NCBI RefSeq assembly: GCF_001423245.1
Contig: NZ_LMOH01000005.1
Location: 35,387-99,386 of the forward strand
DNA from: Aureimonas sp. Leaf324
GTDB taxonomy: Bacteria > Pseudomonadota > Alphaproteobacteria > Rhizobiales > Rhizobiaceae
Direction of reading: 5' to 3'
DNA: 64,000 nucleotides
Notes under the pieces: generated by a model
The model's database searches: none
What the model was told of the DNA's origin: nothing
The model's input: the letters and a program-made list of their open reading frames with translations, nothing else
Program-made: the position numbers and the translations under genes
Part shown: positions 27,500-35,728 of the stretch, piece after piece
Layout: every line of letters starts with the position of its first letter
Position numbering within the stretch: position 1 is the first letter of the stretch

Positions 27500-28260
27500 A
27501 GATGTTGGCCCGGCCACCCCGCGCGGCCACGAAGGACCGGATACCGTCGGTCTCGTTGTCCTTGCCGCCATAGACGGCGTCGTCGTCCTTGCCGCCGTAG
27601 AGCGTGTCGTTGCCCTGGTTCCCGAAGAGGCTGTCCGCCCCCTGGGTGCCGATCAGGAGATCGGAACCCTCCCGGCCCAACAGCGTGTCGCTGCCGGCCC
27701 CCCTTGCAGCGTATCCGGACCGGCTCCGCCGACCAGCGTGTCGGGGCCGTCCGTGCCAAGCGTCGGCCCCGGCACCGGTGCCGGCGTTCCACCGCCGCTG
27801 CCAGAGGGCGGGGTCTCGGCGCCCGTGGTGTTGGTGACCGCCTGACCGAAGAAGAGGTCCGCATCGTTGCCGGCGGCGTCCGGGATGACGCCGGACGCAT
27901 CGTCGCGGGCGGGGTTCGGGTCGAGGTCGCTGACCGTCACGCTCGCGCCGTTGGCGACGGGCGCGGCCTGCGTCAGCGTGACAATGATGCCGGACACCGC
28001 GTCGCTTGCGACCGTCGCCGCCGCTCCGCCAGCGTCCACGGCGAAGGCCGAGGCGAGCGGCTAGGTTGACCGTATCCAGCGCGTCGCCGTCGGTCAGCAC
28101 CAGCGTCGCACCGTTCACGGCGGCGGTCACGAAGCGCGGCGTGCCGGTCTCGTCGGTCGCCATGCCGTTGAGATGGCAACGGTCCTCGGGCGCGAGCTTC
28201 GAGACGAAGGCGTACCGCGCTGCCGCTTCGAACCGTCGGGACCGATACCAGGGTTCACCC
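27500..28260 (-). pseudogene. decayed chimeric gene: TIGR03032-like fragment, SwmB domain, RTX calcium-binding repeats
   Basis: Read on the minus strand, the frame begins without a start as FEAAARYAFVSKLAPEDR then CHLNGMATDETGTPRFVTA, which resembles the TIGR03032 family. It runs into AVNGATLVLTDGDALDTVNL, the start of a SwmB repeat. Near 28060 the SwmB sequence shifts frame (LASAFAVDAGGAAATVASD to AVTNTTG, then a Pro/Gly linker and GTDGPDTLVGGAG). Near 27700, in a six-G run, it returns to the first frame with RTX nonapeptides (GNQGNDTLYGGKDDD). The two shifts cancel, so a long frame stays open but encodes noise in the middle. No signal, no start and no proper C-terminus. Family names are from memory of motifs. 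Confidence 0.65.
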
Positions 28261-28345
28261 CCCCCTCACGCAGTCCGTCGTGGGCGCGAGGTTGCCGAGG
28301 CCATGTCGGACCGCCTGCGGAGAGCCACCCCGCGCCCTCGCCGTC

Positions 28346-29071
28346 CTATCCCGTCGCCAGCGTGACGCCCGTCTGCGTGACCACCTCATCGAACTGGTCG
28401 ATCGACGCGAAATAGGCGGGCCGGACCTGACCGATCTTGGTCGCGTCCACCACCAGGGTGCGGCGCAGCGCCCGCTTCATCGCCGCCTGCTTGATGGGAA
28501 CCTCGCTGAAGTTCGAACAGGTGACCCCATGCGTCGCATGAACGCCGCCGGCCGACAGGAACGCGTGGTTGATGCGCAGGTGCTCGATCGTCCGCAGCGC
28601 CTCTTCCCCCGAGAAGGTCTGGGCCGAGGTGTGGAACAGGCCGCCGAGAAGGATCATCCGGACATTGGGCCGCACGGCCAGCCGCTGGGCGGTATTGAGC
28701 GCGTAACACACGACGGTCAGCGGTGAGTCCGCCGGCAGATGGTCGGCAAGGTGCACCGTGGTCGTGCCGCAGTCCACGAAGATCGTGTCGCCCGCCTGAA
28801 CGAGCGCCGCCGCCCGGCGGCTGGCGGCGTCCTTGGCCTCGGCATGCTCGTCGCTTTCCAGCTCCAGCCGATAGGGGCCGATCCGCTCGCCCTGCGCGGG
28901 CAGGATGTAGCCGCCGAGATAGTGGAACGTCTCGGGCGCGCGGGCCAGATCACGCCGGACCGTCATTTCCGACACGTCGAGGAGCGCGGCGGCCTGCCGC
29001 AGATGCAGCACGCCATCGGCACGCAGCCTCTCTTCCAGTCTTGCCAGACGCAGTTCCTGCTTTGACGCCAT
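28346..29071 (-). CDS. DeoR family transcriptional regulator of system C
   Basis: Repressor of 241 residues. The N-terminal winged helix reads LRQAAALLDVSEMTVRRDLA, and the sensor domain carries the DEAR-like sugar-phosphate site (DCGTTTVHLADHL, LSAGGV, VVDATKIGQ). ATG 29071 has GGGAAGG upstream. It is divergent from deoC across a 132-base gap holding a 20-base dyad. DeoR sensors bind phosphorylated sugars, so deoxyribose-5-phosphate made by the operon's kinase is the natural inducer candidate. Confidence 0.9.
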   Translation of the reverse strand: MASKQELRLARLEERLRADGVLHLRQAAALLDVSEMTVRRDLARAPETFHYLGGYILPAQGERIGPYRLELESDEHAEAKDAASRRAAALVQAGDTIFVDCGTTTVHLADHLPADSPLTVVCYALNTAQRLAVRPNVRMILLGGLFHTSAQTFSGEEALRTIEHLRINHAFLSAGGVHATHGVTCSNFSEVPIKQAAMKRALRRTLVVDATKIGQVRPAYFASIDQFDEVVTQTGVTLATG

Positions 29072-29169
29072 GCCCTTCCCGTTTTTGGGGGCCGAGGATC
29101 CGAACCTCGTGGGAACATGATCGACGCGCTTGACGCGTCAACTCACGCATGAAAGACATACCTCATAAT

Positions 29170-29189
29170 TTTGTGACGATACTCACAAA
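29170..29189. promoter_or_regulatory. candidate DeoR operator upstream of deoC
   Basis: TTTGTGA (29170-29176), spacer CGATAC, TCACAAA (29183-29189): perfect 7-base arms, ending 15 bases before the deoC start codon and just upstream of its GGGAGG ribosome site. It lies in the only AT-rich patch of the divergent region. Confidence 0.65.
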
Positions 29190-29203
29190 TTTTGGGAGGT
29201 TTC

Positions 29204-29899
29204 ATGCAGAACGACGCGGCGGCGACCGGCGACCTGGCCGGGCTGATCGATCATACGGTGCTGAAGCCCGAGGCCTCGCGTGCCGAGGTTGCGCGCCACT
29301 GCGACGAAGCGGTGGCGAACGGGTTCGCGTCGGTCTGCGTCAACGGCGCCCACGTCGCCTTCGTCGCCGCGCGCCTGAAGGGCACGCCGGTGAAGACCTG
29401 TGCCGTGCTCGGCTTCCCGCTCGGCGCGAGCGGCGCCGGGGCGAAGGCGGCGGAGGCGCAATGGCTCGTCGCCCAGGGCGCCGACGAACTCGACATGGTG
29501 CTCGACATCGGCGCGCTGCGCGAGGGCGACCTCGACCGCGTGCGGGCCGACATGGCAGTCGTGCGCGAGGCGTCGGCGGGCCGCGTCCTGAAGGTGATCC
29601 TCGAGACCTGCCTTCTCGACGAGGCGCAGATCGTGGCGGCCTGCCGGATCGCGGCCGAGGTCGGCGCGGATTTCGTCAAGACCTCGACCGGTTTCTCGAC
29701 CGGCGGCGCGAGCCCCGACGTCGTGGCGCTCATGCGGCAGACGGTCGGGCTGGGCATCGGCGTCAAGGCGTCCGGCGGCATCCGCACGGCCGAGGCGGCG
29801 CGCGCCATGGTCGCGGCGGGCGCGAACCGCATCGGCGCGAGCGCCAGCGTCGCCATCGTCGGCGCCGCAAAGGATACGGCCGCCGCTGGCGGCTACTGA
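29204..29899 (+). CDS. deoC: deoxyribose-phosphate aldolase
   Basis: Class I aldolase splitting 2-deoxy-D-ribose 5-phosphate into acetaldehyde and glyceraldehyde 3-phosphate; 231 residues, TIM barrel, cytoplasmic. Schiff-base K159 lies in FVKTSTGFSTGG, the proton-relay K188 in VKASGGIRT and D101 in LDIGALREGD, the complete DERA triad. ATG 29204 is chosen because GGGAGGTTTC stands directly upstream. First gene of the plus-strand operon whose later genes are a CUT2 transporter, a mutarotase-like protein and a ribokinase-family kinase, which together make a deoxyribose route. Such genes are usually in nucleoside operons; here no nucleoside phosphorylase is present. Confidence 0.94.
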   Translation: MQNDAAATGDLAGLIDHTVLKPEASRAEVARHCDEAVANGFASVCVNGAHVAFVAARLKGTPVKTCAVLGFPLGASGAGAKAAEAQWLVAQGADELDMVLDIGALREGDLDRVRADMAVVREASAGRVLKVILETCLLDEAQIVAACRIAAEVGADFVKTSTGFSTGGASPDVVALMRQTVGLGIGVKASGGIRTAEAARAMVAAGANRIGASASVAIVGAAKDTAAAGGY

Positions 29900-29944
29900 C
29901 CATCCGCGCGGGTCATCACCGCGCCACCACTGGAGGAGGAAACG

Positions 29945-30991
29945 ATGAAGGCACTGATCGCATCCCTGGCCATGGGCCTGTCGCTGGCCGCCGTGCCCGC
30001 GCTGGCACAGGGCGTCGTCGACACGTCGAAGGCGCGCACCGACATCTCGGCCGAAAAGGCGGGCAAGGAATTCACCATCGCGACGGTCGTCAAGGTCGAC
30101 GGCATCGCCTGGTTCGACCGGATGCGCGCCGGCGTCGAGCAGTTCGCCAAGGACACCGGTCACGACGCCTTCCAGGTGGGGCCGAGCCAGGCCGACGCCG
30201 CGGCGCAGGTCCAGATCGTCGAGAACCTGATCGCGCAGGGCGTCGACGCCATCTGCATCGTTCCCTTCTCAGTCGAGGCTGTCGAGCCCGTGCTCCAGAA
30301 GGCGAGAGAGCGGGGCATCATCGTGGTGGCCCACGAGGCCTCCAACATCAAGAACGCCGACTACGTGCTCGAGGCGTTCGACAACAAGGCCTACGGCGCC
30401 AAGCTGATGGAAGTGCTCGGCAAGAGCATGAACGGCGAGGGCCAGTACATCACCACGGTGGGCAGCCTCACCTCGCAGTCGCAGAACGAGTGGATCGACG
30501 GGGCGGTCGCCTACCAGAAGGAACACTTCCCGAAGATGTCCGAGGCCACCGGACGCCTCGAGACCTACGACGACGCCAACACCGACTACACCAAGCTCTC
30601 CCAGACCCTGACCACCTACCCCGACCTCAAGGGCATCCTGGGTGGTCCGATGCCGACGTCGGCGGGCGCCGGCCGCCTGATCGCCGAGCGCGGCTTGAAG
30701 GACAAGCTCTTCTTCGCAGGCACCGGCCTGCCCTCGGTCGCGGGCCAGTACCTCAAGGATGGCGACATCCAGTACATCCAGTTCTGGGACCCGGCCGTTG
30801 CCGGCTACGCCATGAACACGATCGCGGCCATGGCGCTTTCCGGCAAGAAGGACGAGATCAAGGCCGGCCTCAACCTCGGCCTGACGGGCTACGACAACCT
30901 GACGACGCCGGCCGGGGCCGCTGCGAACCTGCTCTACGGACAGGGCTGGGTCGGCGTGACGGCCGCCAACATGGCCGACTACAACTTCTGA
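29945..30991 (+). CDS. sugar ABC substrate-binding protein of system C
   Basis: CUT2 binding protein of 348 residues, signal peptide MKALIASLAMGLSLAAVPALAQ. The mature domain shows ATVVKVDGIAWFDRMRAGVEQFA and FQVGPSQADAAAQVQIVENLI, the same architecture as the binding protein of system A (RhaS/LsrB branch), but clearly diverged. GGAGGAAACG precedes ATG 29945. By operon context the ligand may be 2-deoxyribose. A very strong hairpin follows the stop. Confidence 0.9.
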   Translation: MKALIASLAMGLSLAAVPALAQGVVDTSKARTDISAEKAGKEFTIATVVKVDGIAWFDRMRAGVEQFAKDTGHDAFQVGPSQADAAAQVQIVENLIAQGVDAICIVPFSVEAVEPVLQKARERGIIVVAHEASNIKNADYVLEAFDNKAYGAKLMEVLGKSMNGEGQYITTVGSLTSQSQNEWIDGAVAYQKEHFPKMSEATGRLETYDDANTDYTKLSQTLTTYPDLKGILGGPMPTSAGAGRLIAERGLKDKLFFAGTGLPSVAGQYLKDGDIQYIQFWDPAVAGYAMNTIAAMALSGKKDEIKAGLNLGLTGYDNLTTPAGAAANLLYGQGWVGVTAANMADYNF

Positions 30992-30997
30992 CCGATG

Positions 30998-31036
30998 CGG
31001 CACGGAGGGCGGCGCGCTGTGTCGCCCTCCGTGCCG
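30998..31036 (+). promoter_or_regulatory. very strong intercistronic hairpin
   Basis: A perfect 14-base stem (30998-31011, CGGCACGGAG..., with 31023-31036) and an 11-base loop begin 6 bases after the binding-protein stop. The ATPase start is 128 bases further on. Expected to stabilise the upstream transcript or reduce read-through. Confidence 0.65.
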
Positions 31037-31164
31037 GCCGTCGCCGTTTCTTCCCGGCGCCCTGCGGCGTCCGAGGCGTGCAGCACGCCCTCCCTCCCCG
31101 ACCCGTCGACGGATCGCCCGGTTCTGACCGGCGGATCGCGGCCGACCGTTTCGAACGAAGAGCC

Positions 31165-32661
31165 ATGGCCGAACCTTTGATCGACCTTCGATCCGTGACC
31201 AAGCGCTTTCCCGGCATGAAGGCGCTCGACGCGATCGACTTCCGGATCCAGCCGGCCGAGATCGTCTGCCTCGCGGGCGAAAACGGCTCCGGCAAGTCGA
31301 CGCTGATCAAGATCATCTCGGGTGTCTACCAGCCGGACGAAGGCGAGATCCGCATCGACGCCGTGCCGGTTCGCACCCTGACGCCGCGCGAGGCCATCGC
31401 CCGCGGCGTGCAGGTCATCTACCAGGACTTCTCGCTCTTCCCGAACCTCACGGTGGCCGAGAACCTGTCGCTGAACAAGTTTCTGAGCGAAAGGCGCGCG
31501 CTCGCCGATCGGAGCGAGATGCGGCGCCTTGGAGCCGAAGCGCTCGCCCGGCTGGGCGTCGAGATCGATCTGGAAGCCGAGGTCGGCAGTCTTTCGACCG
31601 CCGACCGCCAGCTCGTCGCCATCGCTCGTGCCCTCATGTCCGACGTCCGTCTGCTCATCATGGACGAGCCGACGACGGCCCTGACCGGCCGCGAGGTCGA
31701 TCGCCTGTTTCAGCTGGTCCGCGACATCCAGTCCCGCGGCATCGCGATCCTCTTCGTCAGCCACAAGATGAGCGAGATGCTCAGCATCTCCGAGCGGATC
31801 GTGGTCTTCCGCAACGGGCGCAAGGTGGCGGAGGGACCGACGGCCGAGTTCGACGAGCCGCGCATTACCCGCGAGATGACCGGCCAGGACATCGGCGTCC
31901 AGCGCTATGCCTGGACGGGCGATCGGGCGCTTTCGCCGCGGCTGGAGACCCGGTCCTTGAGCGTCGGGTCGCTGGTCGAGAATGTCAACCTGTCCCTGCG
32001 CGCCGGCGAGATCGTCGGCCTGTCGGGCCTTCTGGGCTCCGGCCGCACCGAACTGGCGCTCGCGCTCTTCGGCATGAAGCCCAATCACGGCGGCTCCATC
32101 CTGATCGACGGGACGGAGCGCCGCCTTGCGAGCGTCCAGGACGCCATTGCCGCCGGTGTCGCCTACGTGCCGGAGGACCGGCTGTCCGAAGGGCTCTTCA
32201 TGAGCCAGTCCATCGCCCGCAACATCGTCTCCAGCGTCATCGACCGGGCGACACGCTCGTTCTTCGTCGACCGGCGGCGCGTGGCGGGAATGGCGGGCGA
32301 CACGGTCGCGGCCATGCGCATCGCCACGCCCGACATCGAAAAGCCCGTCGGCCAGCTCTCGGGCGGCAACCAGCAGCGCGTCGTGATCGGTCGCTGGCTT
32401 CTGACCGACCCGAAGGTGCTGATCCTCAACGGCCCGACGGTCGGCGTCGACGTGGGCTCCAAGGCCGAGATCCACCGCCGCCTGCGCGAACTCGCCGTGA
32501 CGACGGGGCTCGCCATCCTGATGATCTCGGACGACGTGCCCGAGCTCGTCGGAAACTGCAATCGCATCCTGATGATGCATCGCGGCCGGATCGTCGAGGA
32601 TCTCGACGCTGCCGCGATCGAGGAGGATGAGATCCACGCGCGCCTAAAGGGCCTCCGCTGA
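31165..32661 (+). CDS. sugar ABC ATP-binding protein, two NBDs, of system C
   Basis: RbsA-type double ATPase, 498 residues. NBD1 has Walker A GENGSGKST and Walker B IMDEPTTALT. NBD2 has GSGRTEL and LSGGNQQRV, but its Walker B reads LILNGPTVGVD: both the Asp and the catalytic Glu of the usual DEPT are replaced (N and G). ATG 31165 is set by the start of similarity; only a weak GAAGAG lies upstream, and the frame is open far upstream but not protein-like. The stop shares a base with the ATG of the first permease. Confidence 0.92.
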   Translation: MAEPLIDLRSVTKRFPGMKALDAIDFRIQPAEIVCLAGENGSGKSTLIKIISGVYQPDEGEIRIDAVPVRTLTPREAIARGVQVIYQDFSLFPNLTVAENLSLNKFLSERRALADRSEMRRLGAEALARLGVEIDLEAEVGSLSTADRQLVAIARALMSDVRLLIMDEPTTALTGREVDRLFQLVRDIQSRGIAILFVSHKMSEMLSISERIVVFRNGRKVAEGPTAEFDEPRITREMTGQDIGVQRYAWTGDRALSPRLETRSLSVGSLVENVNLSLRAGEIVGLSGLLGSGRTELALALFGMKPNHGGSILIDGTERRLASVQDAIAAGVAYVPEDRLSEGLFMSQSIARNIVSSVIDRATRSFFVDRRRVAGMAGDTVAAMRIATPDIEKPVGQLSGGNQQRVVIGRWLLTDPKVLILNGPTVGVDVGSKAEIHRRLRELAVTTGLAILMISDDVPELVGNCNRILMMHRGRIVEDLDAAAIEEDEIHARLKGLR

Positions 32662-33632
32662 TGACGTCGCTGACCCCCCTCCTCAAGCGATCCGAGACGG
32701 CGGTCGCGGCCATCCTCATCGCCGCGATGGTGCTGATCGGCCTGGTCAACCCGGCCTTCTGGCAGCTCGACAACCTGTTCAATCTCCTGCGCGCCAACGT
32801 CGTCATCGGCATCATGGCGCTCAGCGTGCTCATGGTGATGATCTCGGGCGGCATCGACGTGTCGTTCCCCGCCTTCGCCGCGGCCGGCATGTATCTCACC
32901 GTGATCGCGATGAACCATCTCGGCTATCAGGGCGTGGTGCTGCCGTTCGTCGGCGCGACCCTGATCGGCCTCGTCTGCGGCCTCGTGAACGCCGCCTTCA
33001 TCCACACGTTCCGCATGATCCCGCTGATCGTGACGCTCGGCACCGCGTCCGTGGTGCGCGGGCTGCTTCTCGGGCTCGTGGGCACCTCGATCATCAACAT
33101 CGACCGGATGCCCCAGTCGCTGATCGCCTTCGGCCGGACCACGGTCGGGATCGGCGGAAGCCAGCTGACGGCCATGATCTTCGTCTATCTCGGCCTCGCC
33201 GTGGTGGTCTGGCTGTTCCTGACCCGCACGATGCTCGGGCGCGGCCTCTTCGCCTATGGCGGCGACCCGGAATCGGCCAAGCGCGTCGGCTTCGACAACC
33301 GCCGCATCGTCTACGTCGTCTACGGTCTTGCCGGGGCTCTCGCCGGCTTTGCCGGCCTCCTTCATGCGTCGATGATCTGGCTCGCCAATCCGCGCGACTT
33401 CGTCGGCTTCGAGCTCGACGTCATCGCGGCGGTCGTTCTCGGCGGCGCGTCCATCTTCGGCGGGCGCGGTTCGGTGCTCGGCACCCTGTTGGGCGTCTTC
33501 ATGCTGGTGCTGATCAAGAACAGCCTGATCATCCTGCGCGTCGACAACACATGGCAGGGCGTCGTGGTGGGCGCCGTGATCGTGGCGGCGACCGCCTTGA
33601 CGGCCTGGCGCGACCGCAAGAAGCTCAACTGA
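32661..33632 (+). CDS. sugar ABC permease 1 of system C
   Basis: RbsC-type permease of 323 residues, 8-10 membrane segments, with SGGIDVSFPAFAAAG in the third segment and the YGGDPESAKRVGFDN loop. It starts on the last base of the ATPase stop (TGATG), a tight coupling. It pairs with permease 2, which is encoded 11 bases downstream. Confidence 0.92.
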   Translation: MTSLTPLLKRSETAVAAILIAAMVLIGLVNPAFWQLDNLFNLLRANVVIGIMALSVLMVMISGGIDVSFPAFAAAGMYLTVIAMNHLGYQGVVLPFVGATLIGLVCGLVNAAFIHTFRMIPLIVTLGTASVVRGLLLGLVGTSIINIDRMPQSLIAFGRTTVGIGGSQLTAMIFVYLGLAVVVWLFLTRTMLGRGLFAYGGDPESAKRVGFDNRRIVYVVYGLAGALAGFAGLLHASMIWLANPRDFVGFELDVIAAVVLGGASIFGGRGSVLGTLLGVFMLVLIKNSLIILRVDNTWQGVVVGAVIVAATALTAWRDRKKLN

Positions 33633-33643
33633 GGGGCGATCCG

Positions 33644-34642
33644 ATGAACCAGTCCTTCGATTTCCGCCGCCTCGTCTCGCGCGACAACAACATCCTGCAG
33701 CTCCTCGTCGTCACCGCGCTGATCTTCGCGCTGATGTCGTTCCTGGAGCCGAACAAGTTCCTGCGCTACTACAACTTCGAATCGATCAGCTTCGTCTTCC
33801 CCGAACTCGGCATCCTCGCCATCGCCATGATGCTGGCGATGCTGACGGGTGGCATCGACCTGTCGGTGATCGGCATCGCCAATCTCTCGGGGATCCTGGC
33901 GGGGGTGTATTTCTCGCGATACATGCCGGCGGAAGCGGGTGCGAGCGGCCTCTCGGAGATCCTGCGCGTCGGGACGGGCGTCGTCCTCGCGCTCGTGGTC
34001 GGGCTCGTGGCGGGCTTCCTCAACGGCCTTCTGATCGCCAAGGCCCGCATCACGCCCATCCTGGCGACGCTCGGCACCGGGCAGATCTTCACCGGGTTCT
34101 GCGTGGTGCTGACGGGCGGTCCCGCCATCACCGGTTTTCCCGCCTACTGGGGGCTCATCGGCAACGGCAAGATCCTCGGCCTCGCCGCGCCCCTCGTCCT
34201 GTTCCTGCTGGTGGCCGTCACGATCGCCCTCGTCCTGACGCGCACGCCCTTCGGCCTCAACCTCATGCTGATCGGCACCAACCCGCGCGCGGCCGTCTTC
34301 GCCGGCCTCAAGCGCGACCGGATGATCCTCTATTCCTACATGACGACGGGCGTTCTCGCCTCGATCGCCGGGATCATGCTGTCGGGGCGCACCAACGCGG
34401 CGAAATCCGACTACGGCACATCCTACCTTCTGCAGGCGGTCCTGATCGCGGTGCTCGGCGGCACCAACCCGGCCGGGGGGCGCGGCACGGTGGCGGGCGT
34501 CTCCATCGCGGTCATCGCGCTGATGCTGCTCGCCTCCGGCTTCCAGATGATGCGCTTCTCCAACCATCTCATCGATTTCATCTGGGGCGCGTTCCTGCTC
34601 CTCGTGATCGCGATGAACGCCTATCGGAACCGCACGCGATGA
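33644..34642 (+). CDS. sugar ABC permease 2 of system C
   Basis: RbsC-type permease of 332 residues, with TGGIDLSVIGIANLSG and the IGTNPRAAVFAGLKR loop. ATG 33644 has GAGGGGCGATCCG in front; an upstream extension is Arg/Gly-rich and not protein-like. Its TGA overlaps the start of the mutarotase-like gene. The presence of two unlike permeases parallels system A. Confidence 0.92.
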   Translation: MNQSFDFRRLVSRDNNILQLLVVTALIFALMSFLEPNKFLRYYNFESISFVFPELGILAIAMMLAMLTGGIDLSVIGIANLSGILAGVYFSRYMPAEAGASGLSEILRVGTGVVLALVVGLVAGFLNGLLIAKARITPILATLGTGQIFTGFCVVLTGGPAITGFPAYWGLIGNGKILGLAAPLVLFLLVAVTIALVLTRTPFGLNLMLIGTNPRAAVFAGLKRDRMILYSYMTTGVLASIAGIMLSGRTNAAKSDYGTSYLLQAVLIAVLGGTNPAGGRGTVAGVSIAVIALMLLASGFQMMRFSNHLIDFIWGAFLLLVIAMNAYRNRTR

Positions 34643-35718
34643 CCCTCTTCCATCTTCGCCCCGAGGCCTTCGGCGAGCTCGAGCGCCCCTGCGTCGAGCA
34701 CGGCGAGCTGACCGCCAGCCTTTTCCGATACCCGACCGGCATCGAGGCGATCCGCCTGTCGAATGCGCGGGGCGACCTCGTCGTCCTCCCCTATCTCGGG
34801 CAGATGATCTGGTCGGCTCGCTTCGACGGCGTGGATCTCGCAATGTCGAGCATGTTCGCCGCCCCGCGCCGGGCCAGGACCATCGTCGAGACCTATGGCT
34901 GCTTCGCCTTCCACTCGGGCCTCCTGCGCAACGGGGTGCCGGGTCCGGACGACGACCATGCGCCGCATGGCGAGATGCCCTGCGCGCCGATGGATGCGGC
35001 GGGGATCGAGGCCGGCGAGGACGCGGAAGGGGCGTTCCTGCGCGTCACCGGCGCCTACGAGTATCTCATGGGCTTCGGGTCGCACTACGTCGCCCGGCCG
35101 AGCGTGACGCTGCGCGCGGGCCAGGCCCTCTTCGACATGGCCATGCATGTCGAGAACCTGTCGGCGTCGCCGATGGACCTCATGTACATGTGCCACGCCA
35201 ACTTCGCCTACGCGCAAGGAGCGGAGATCCTCCAGGAGGCCCCCTTCGACCGGGAGGCGACGCGTGTGCGCAGCGCCGTGCCCCGCCACGTGCGGCCGAA
35301 TGCCGACTATCTCGCGTTCATCGACGAGCTGGCGGCCGATCCTTCGCGCTCGCGGGTCCTCGATGCCGGCGACCGCTACGATCCCGAGCAGGTCTTCTAC
35401 ATCGAGAACCTTGCGACGGATGCGCAAGGCCGGACACGCGCCATGCTCCTCAGGCAGGACGGCGATGCCTTCTTCATGCGCTACAAGCCCTCCGAGCTGC
35501 CGAAGACGGTGCGCTGGATCCTGAAGGGCGGCGACCAGTCGGTGGCGGGCTTCGCCCTTCCCTCGACCTGCGAGCCCGAGGGCTACATCGCCGAGCAGGC
35601 CAAGGGCAACGTCCGCCGGCTGGCCGGTGGCGAGGCCGCATCCTTCACCGTGCGGCTCGGCCATCTCGACGCCGTCGAGGCGTCGGCCGAACTCGTCCAT
35701 TTCGCACCCTGGCGCTGA
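34639..35718 (+). CDS. aldose 1-epimerase-like protein (DUF4432 type)
   Basis: Protein of 359 residues resembling galactose-mutarotase-fold DUF4432 proteins. The chain has LPYLGQMIWSARFDG near residue 52, GCFAFHSGLLRNG near 95, FGSHYVARPSVTL, and a conserved DLMYMCHANFAYA segment. No signal peptide, hence cytoplasmic. It sits between the permeases and the kinase with a four-base overlap upstream. A mutarotase would interconvert anomers of the imported sugar before phosphorylation; DeoM plays this role in enterobacterial deoxyribose operons, though by a different subfamily. Confidence 0.82.
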   Translation: MTLFHLRPEAFGELERPCVEHGELTASLFRYPTGIEAIRLSNARGDLVVLPYLGQMIWSARFDGVDLAMSSMFAAPRRARTIVETYGCFAFHSGLLRNGVPGPDDDHAPHGEMPCAPMDAAGIEAGEDAEGAFLRVTGAYEYLMGFGSHYVARPSVTLRAGQALFDMAMHVENLSASPMDLMYMCHANFAYAQGAEILQEAPFDREATRVRSAVPRHVRPNADYLAFIDELAADPSRSRVLDAGDRYDPEQVFYIENLATDAQGRTRAMLLRQDGDAFFMRYKPSELPKTVRWILKGGDQSVAGFALPSTCEPEGYIAEQAKGNVRRLAGGEAASFTVRLGHLDAVEASAELVHFAPWR

Positions 35719-35728
35719 GGAGACCCCG

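Noticed and set aside
29149..31164. Upstream extension of the system C ATPase frame to 29149
   Set aside because: The extension crosses deoC and the binding-protein gene and reads as basic noise; similarity begins exactly at ATG 31165.
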